From NCBI GenBank assembly GCA_036645955.1, contig JAVXND010000004.1, positions 37,200 through 101,199 of the forward strand: DNA of 64,000 bases, given 5' to 3'. The notes under the pieces were generated by a model, which had not been told where the DNA came from, made no database searches, and saw only the letters and a list, made by a program, of their open reading frames with translations. This DNA comes from Limiplasma sp036645955. Its GTDB lineage: Bacteria; Bacillota; Clostridia; Christensenellales; Aristaeellaceae. The translations under genes and the position numbers were made by a program. Below are positions 60,869 to 64,000 of the stretch, piece by piece (position 1 is the stretch's first letter; every line of letters starts with the position of its first letter).

Positions 60869-61105
60869 TCAAACCTTGCCGCCAAGCATAAATACAATCA
60901 AAATAGCCACCAAGAGCGCATAAACTGCGCAGGTTTCCATCATGATTAGGCCAAACATCAGCGAGCTGTTAATTTTGCCCGCCGCCTCAGGCTGGCGTGC
61001 AATGGCTTCCGCCGCTTTACCCGTAGCGTTTCCCATACCAATGGCCGCGCCTGCGCCGCAAAGCGCCGCCAAACCCGCACCAATCGCAATCAATCCTAGT
61101 ACCAT
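60869..61105 (-). CDS. atpE: ATP synthase c subunit
   Basis: 78 aa, two membrane helices around the polar loop ARQPEAAG. The ion-carrying Glu lies in MMETCAVYALL near residue 57. Known Na+-binding c rings have Gln in helix 1 and E-S-T-x-x-Y; here the Gln position is Met and the sequence is E-T-C-A-V-Y, so ion type is undecided (see findings). ATG 61105. Confidence 0.95.
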   Translation of the reverse strand: MVLGLIAIGAGLAALCGAGAAIGMGNATGKAAEAIARQPEAAGKINSSLMFGLIMMETCAVYALLVAILIVFMLGGKV

Positions 61106-61168
61106 ATGAATAACCTCCCTTTAATCAAAAAAACATCTATTGTTCATGCGCACAGCGCAGGAACCCCT

Positions 61169-61834
61169 TTACTCAATGGCCTCGCTGATATACACCAAGC
61201 TTAGCAGGCCGATGACAAAAGCTTGGATGCCCGTGTGCAGCACCCCAAAATAAGATTCGATAACGGCAGGCACAATCAGCGGTGCAATCGAGTAGATCAA
61301 TTGCATAATAATGCCGCCCACCATTACATTGGCAAACAAGCGAATGGCGATGGAGCAGGGTGCAATCAAATCCGTAACAATACGAATGGGCATCACCACG
61401 GGCGTAGGCGAGCAAAGCCCGTGAATGCGCCCTTTCAGCCCGCGGTATTTAAGCCCCGTCACATTCACCAGCAAAAAGGTGCAAAGACCCATGGCAAAGG
61501 TGCAGTTGATATCCTCTGTGGCAGGCGCAAAGCCAAACAGCTCCACAAAGGTGGTTGTAAAAACATACACCATGAGCGTCATGACCACGGGTGCGGCAAA
61601 CAGTCCCGCTTCCCCTACCTTGTTTTTTGCCCAGCTGTCAATGCCGCCGACGGCCAGCTCCAGCAGGTTTTGCAAGCCTGTCGGCTTTTCCTTCATGCGC
61701 CGAACCACCAATAGGTTGATGAGCACAAGTGCGATGATCAAAATGGCAAGCACAACCCATGCCGTAACCACTGACAGCCCGATATTGATGCCAAAAACCA
61801 TGAATGGTTTTTGAAGCAAGCTCACCTCAAGCAT
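61169..61834 (-). CDS. atpB: ATP synthase a subunit
   Basis: 221 aa, five to six helices. The essential Arg is in SIAIRLFANVMVGGI, and the last helix TGIQAFVIGLLSLVYISEAI is typical. Forms the ion half-channels with the c ring. Adjacent to the small AtpI-like gene, as in the standard order. Confidence 0.95.
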   Translation of the reverse strand: MLEVSLLQKPFMVFGINIGLSVVTAWVVLAILIIALVLINLLVVRRMKEKPTGLQNLLELAVGGIDSWAKNKVGEAGLFAAPVVMTLMVYVFTTTFVELFGFAPATEDINCTFAMGLCTFLLVNVTGLKYRGLKGRIHGLCSPTPVVMPIRIVTDLIAPCSIAIRLFANVMVGGIIMQLIYSIAPLIVPAVIESYFGVLHTGIQAFVIGLLSLVYISEAIE

Positions 61835-62131
61835 TTATTCCGCTTCCTTCCGTGCCTTTTGATAGCTTACGCCCGCTCCCGCAAACTGTGTAATGGATGC
61901 CGCAATCACAAATGCAATCAGCAGTGGCGGCGACAGCATCACCCATACAACCAAGGCAATCAGCCAAAGCACAAATTTCGTGATAAAAAGCCCTATGCGG
62001 GGTTTTGGCGGCGCTATGGAAAGCTTGAGTAACCACACCTGTAACGCGCCAAACCCTACACCCGCCAACGCGCCTAGCGCATAACCCCACCATGGCATAG
62101 CGGCAAAAGCCTCCAACAGCTTTGCATCCAC
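61835..62131 (-). CDS. Small AtpI-like membrane protein at the head of the atp operon
   Basis: 98 aa. VDAKLLEAFAAMPWWGYALG then two hydrophobic helices (ALGALAGVGFGALQVWLLKL; LFITKFVLWLIALVVWVMLS) and a third, PPLLIAFVIAASITQF. It is in the atpI position, but the similarity to AtpI is not decisive. GTG 62131 has AAGG 7 nt upstream; the longer frame runs into the promoter. AtpI-type proteins assist c-ring assembly or Mg2+ uptake. Confidence 0.6.
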   Translation of the reverse strand: MDAKLLEAFAAMPWWGYALGALAGVGFGALQVWLLKLSIAPPKPRIGLFITKFVLWLIALVVWVMLSPPLLIAFVIAASITQFAGAGVSYQKARKEAE

Positions 62132-62206
62132 TTGAGCGCCTTCTTCCCGCTTTACAGTAAAAAAACGAATCGCCTTCACGCGGCGTTTCACGTCAAAGCG
62201 AATTTT

Positions 62207-62236
62207 ATTATAGCACAAAAATGAAAATTGCAAAGA
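62207..62236 (-). promoter_or_regulatory. Promoter of the atp operon
   Basis: On the minus strand a perfect TATAAT (62207-62212); a TTTGCA 16 nt upstream may be the -35. It is about 75 bp before the first start codon. Confidence 0.6.
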
Positions 62237-62347
62237 ACAACTTTTCAAATGGATTTTAGGGGTTTTTCAAGGGATTTTTCAAACGGATTTCAGGGTTATA
62301 GCCGAAGCCAGTAAAGGGTGGCAGGTATATATAGGCGGCGGTTTGTT

Positions 62348-62822
62348 GCGAATGCGGCGGCTTGTCCCGAATGCCGCGCTCCATCCCGAATGCGGCGCTC
62401 CATCCCGAATGCCGCGCTCTATCCCGAATGCCGCGCTCTATCCCGAATGCGGCGCTTTGTCACGAATGCCGCGCTCTATCCCGAATGCGGCGCTTTGTCC
62501 CGAATGCCGCACTCTATCCCAAATGCGGCGCTCCATCCCGAATGCCGCACTCTATCCCAAATGCCGCACTCTATCCCGAATGCCGCACTCTATCCCGAAT
62601 GCCGCGATCTATCCCGAATGCGGCGCTCCATCCCGCATGCCGCACTCTATCCCAAATGCCGTGTTTTGTCGCGAATGCGGCGCTCTATCCCGAATGCGGC
62701 GCTCCATCCCGAATGCCGCGCTCTATCCCAAATGCCGCGCTCCATCCCGAATGCCGCACTCTATCCCGAATGCCGCGCTCCATCCCGAATGCCACGCTCC
62801 ATCCCGAATGCCGCGATCCCTG
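62348..62822 (+). repeat. Tandem array of twenty-five 19-bp units
   Basis: 25 head-to-tail units, consensus CCGAATGCCGCGCTCTATC, with regular changes at three or four positions (ccgcg/cggcg/ccgca; ctctatc/ctccatc/ctttgtc). No spacers. The core CGAATGCCGCG equals that of the 22-bp units at 6295-6580; the difference is an A and two bases of the tail. It ends in the same palindrome (next entry). Long open frames of up to 230 residues across it are by-products of the repeat. Confidence 0.95.
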
Positions 62823-62860
62823 TAGGGACACCATACATGGTGTCCGCCCAGCTGGCGTTC
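62818..62860 (+). repeat. Palindromic element terminating the 19-bp array
   Basis: CCCTGTAG, then GGACACCATACATGGTGTCC (one mismatch to the 6585-6604 palindrome, and palindromic except at the centre), then GCCCAGCTGGCGTTC. Identical layout to 6577-6622. Confidence 0.9.
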
Positions 62861-62924
62861 CTCAACCATCTCTCAATGATTATGGTGTCAAAAGGCCCCT
62901 CCCAACAATTAATATTTACACCAA

Positions 62925-62946
62925 AGTAACCGCTAAATACCCCCAC
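62925..62946 (+). repeat. Possible left end of the IS66-family element
   Basis: GTAACCGCTAAATACCCCC resembles the GTAA-CG-type terminal inverted repeats of IS66 elements. The right end is outside the window, so this cannot be confirmed here. Confidence 0.3.
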
Positions 62947-63065
62947 GTCTATGAATTTGCTTCACTTCATGCGAAAATCAAAGCAGGCTCAGAAAACTCA
63001 GAAAACTCTGAGAACCACGCAAAGGAAACAGAGCCATTCAAGAGACTGCAAAGAAGGTGAAGCAC

Positions 63066-63479
63066 ATGACAATATGCGAACTGAAGCAACGGACACGGTT
63101 GAGTGAATGGCGAACGGCCATACAGCAACAGAAAGCCAGCGGGCAAAGTATCAAGCAATGGTGCGAAGAAAACAACTGCGGCGAAGGTAAGTACTACTAT
63201 TGGCTAAAGCAAGTTCGTCAAGAGATGTTGGAGCAAGGATCAGCTTCCACTGTGGCACTGGTTCAGTTTGAGCCAGAACGTCTACCTGTGGCAGCAATGG
63301 AAATATCCACGCAGAAATCTCCGCTCCAAGCGGCAGCAACAGAAACGCCCACACAGAAATCTCCGCTCCAAGCGACAGACAACATTCTCATTCACTATGG
63401 AAAAGCCTGCGTAGAACTGCCTAAAACAACCGTAGCAACAGACGTAGCACAACTGCTGAAGCTGCTCTGCCATGATTGA
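63066..63479 (+). CDS. tnpA: IS66-family accessory protein TnpA
   Basis: 137 aa. An N-terminal HTH (LSEWRTAIQQQKASGQSIKQ, then NCGEGKYYYWLKQVRQEM) is the IS66 Orf1 pattern. A repeated segment (AMEISTQKSPLQAAATETPT, QKSPLQA) follows. ATG 63066 has GAAGG 8 nt upstream; an in-frame GTG at 63057 is the alternative. It overlaps tnpB by 8 bp. Confidence 0.85.
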   Translation: MTICELKQRTRLSEWRTAIQQQKASGQSIKQWCEENNCGEGKYYYWLKQVRQEMLEQGSASTVALVQFEPERLPVAAMEISTQKSPLQAAATETPTQKSPLQATDNILIHYGKACVELPKTTVATDVAQLLKLLCHD

Positions 63480-63825
63480 TTTACGCAATATACAAAACTA
63501 CTACATCGCTTGCGGATACACGGATATGCGCAAGCAGATTGACGGCTTGGCAGCCGTCGTGCAGCTGCAGTTTCATCTGGAGCTGGATGAAGTCTCCCTC
63601 TTTCTGTTCTGCGGTAGGAAAGCAGATCGGGTGAAAGCGCTGTATTGGGACGGCACTGGCTATGTGCTGCTCTACAAGCGACTGAAGGAAAAACGCTTTC
63701 AATGGCCGAGAAGCGAAGCGGATTTGAAACAGCTCACGCAGCAGGAATTCCGCTGGCTCATGGAAGGTCTGTCCATCACACAAACGAAAGCTTTCACGTC
63801 CGGAAATCCCGGAACCATTTGCTGA
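63472..63825 (+). CDS. tnpB: IS66-family accessory protein TnpB (Orf2)
   Basis: 117 aa, the usual length. Contains GYTDMRKQIDGLAAVVQ, LFLFCGRKADRVKALYWDGT and GYVLLYKRLKEKRFQWPR, the IS66 Orf2 block. It ends QEFRWLMEGLSITQTKAFTS then GNPGTIC. The IS66 transposase proper (TnpC, DDE) should follow but is not seen in the remaining 175 bp. Confidence 0.9.
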   Translation: MIDLRNIQNYYIACGYTDMRKQIDGLAAVVQLQFHLELDEVSLFLFCGRKADRVKALYWDGTGYVLLYKRLKEKRFQWPRSEADLKQLTQQEFRWLMEGLSITQTKAFTSGNPGTIC

Positions 63826-64000
63826 AAAATTGCATAGAAACGCATATAAATAAAGGGTTTCACCATCCTTTTGTTGAATAGTATCTGTATGCAAAGAGGA
63901 GGGGAACACGCATGTGCAAAGTGAGCATTGAGGAAGAAGATTTTATTTCACCTCGTCCCATGTGATGATGTGTGGGACATAACGCCTGTCAGGGCGAACA
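63826..64000 (+). other. Region after tnpB without a recognisable transposase start
   Basis: A good ribosome site (AGAGGAGGGG) precedes an ATG at 63912, but the frame (MCKVSIEEEDFISPRPM) closes after 17 codons. The tnpC gene may begin beyond the window or be lost. Confidence 0.4.

Noticed and set aside
62318..63060. Open frames of 160-232 residues across the 19-bp array
   Set aside because: They are read in all frames as a 19-residue peptide repeat, lack a conserved start or ribosome site, and vanish outside the array.

Overview
The window looks like a chromosome segment of a low-to-mid-GC anaerobic Firmicute, probably class Clostridia. The evidence is a T-box leader in front of serS, consensus SigA promoters (TTGACA-17-TATAAT), purine-rich Shine-Dalgarno sites with frequent GTG/TTG starts, YesM/YesN-type two-component genes, a rubrerythrin-rubredoxin pair and a canonical atpIBEFHAGDC operon. 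I cannot name the genus.

Layout. 1-4337: kdp operon on the minus strand (two mini-ORFs including kdpF, then kdpA, kdpB and the start of kdpC, which runs off the left edge). 4338-7271: an ECF sigma/anti-sigma pair with a recognisable autoregulatory promoter, flanked by a dispersed repeat family (tandem 22-bp units ending in a CACCATATATGGTG palindrome). 7272-20692: a secreted protein, then an alpha-glucoside utilisation locus: GH65 phosphorylase, MFS carrier, metallo-hydrolase, ABC sugar importer (two permeases and a binding protein), YesN/YesM-type two-component system, and a divergent GH13 oligo-1,6-glucosidase. 20799-22163: a TrpB2-type tryptophan synthase beta chain. 22269-34574: an eight-gene minus-strand operon joining an ABC-2 transporter to a MoxR ATPase, a DUF58 protein, two VWA membrane proteins and two further membrane or secreted proteins. 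This is the least understood multigene system here. 34877-38721: a LysM protein, a double flavodoxin-like protein and a PAS-GGDEF-GAF diguanylate cyclase.

38952-46433: tRNA-Pro, thrC, rubrerythrin, rubredoxin, T-box plus serS, recQ and a MATE exporter. 46372-48749: three tandem genes sharing a C-terminal module with the invariant core HILNAEGEKIQ. 48873-54009: a zinc-ribbon membrane protein, an acidic small protein, rplS with a putative leader, and a diguanylate cyclase with periplasmic-type binding domains. 54120-54532: four tRNAs (Gly, Gly, Leu, Lys in plus-strand order) transcribed on the minus strand. 54667-62131: an acyltransferase and the F-type ATP synthase operon, whose delta subunit is reduced to its C-terminal part. 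62348-63825: a second, 19-bp tandem array of the same repeat family, followed by the two accessory genes of an IS66-family element.

Main points of interest: the repeat family (two arrays of different period, 22 and 19 bp, both ending in the same palindrome, plus an inverted pair enclosing a perfect one-unit inverted repeat), the MoxR/VWA/ABC operon, the HILNAEGEKIQ gene trio, and the short atpH. Long open frames inside the tandem arrays, and those antisense to real genes, are artefacts and are left out.
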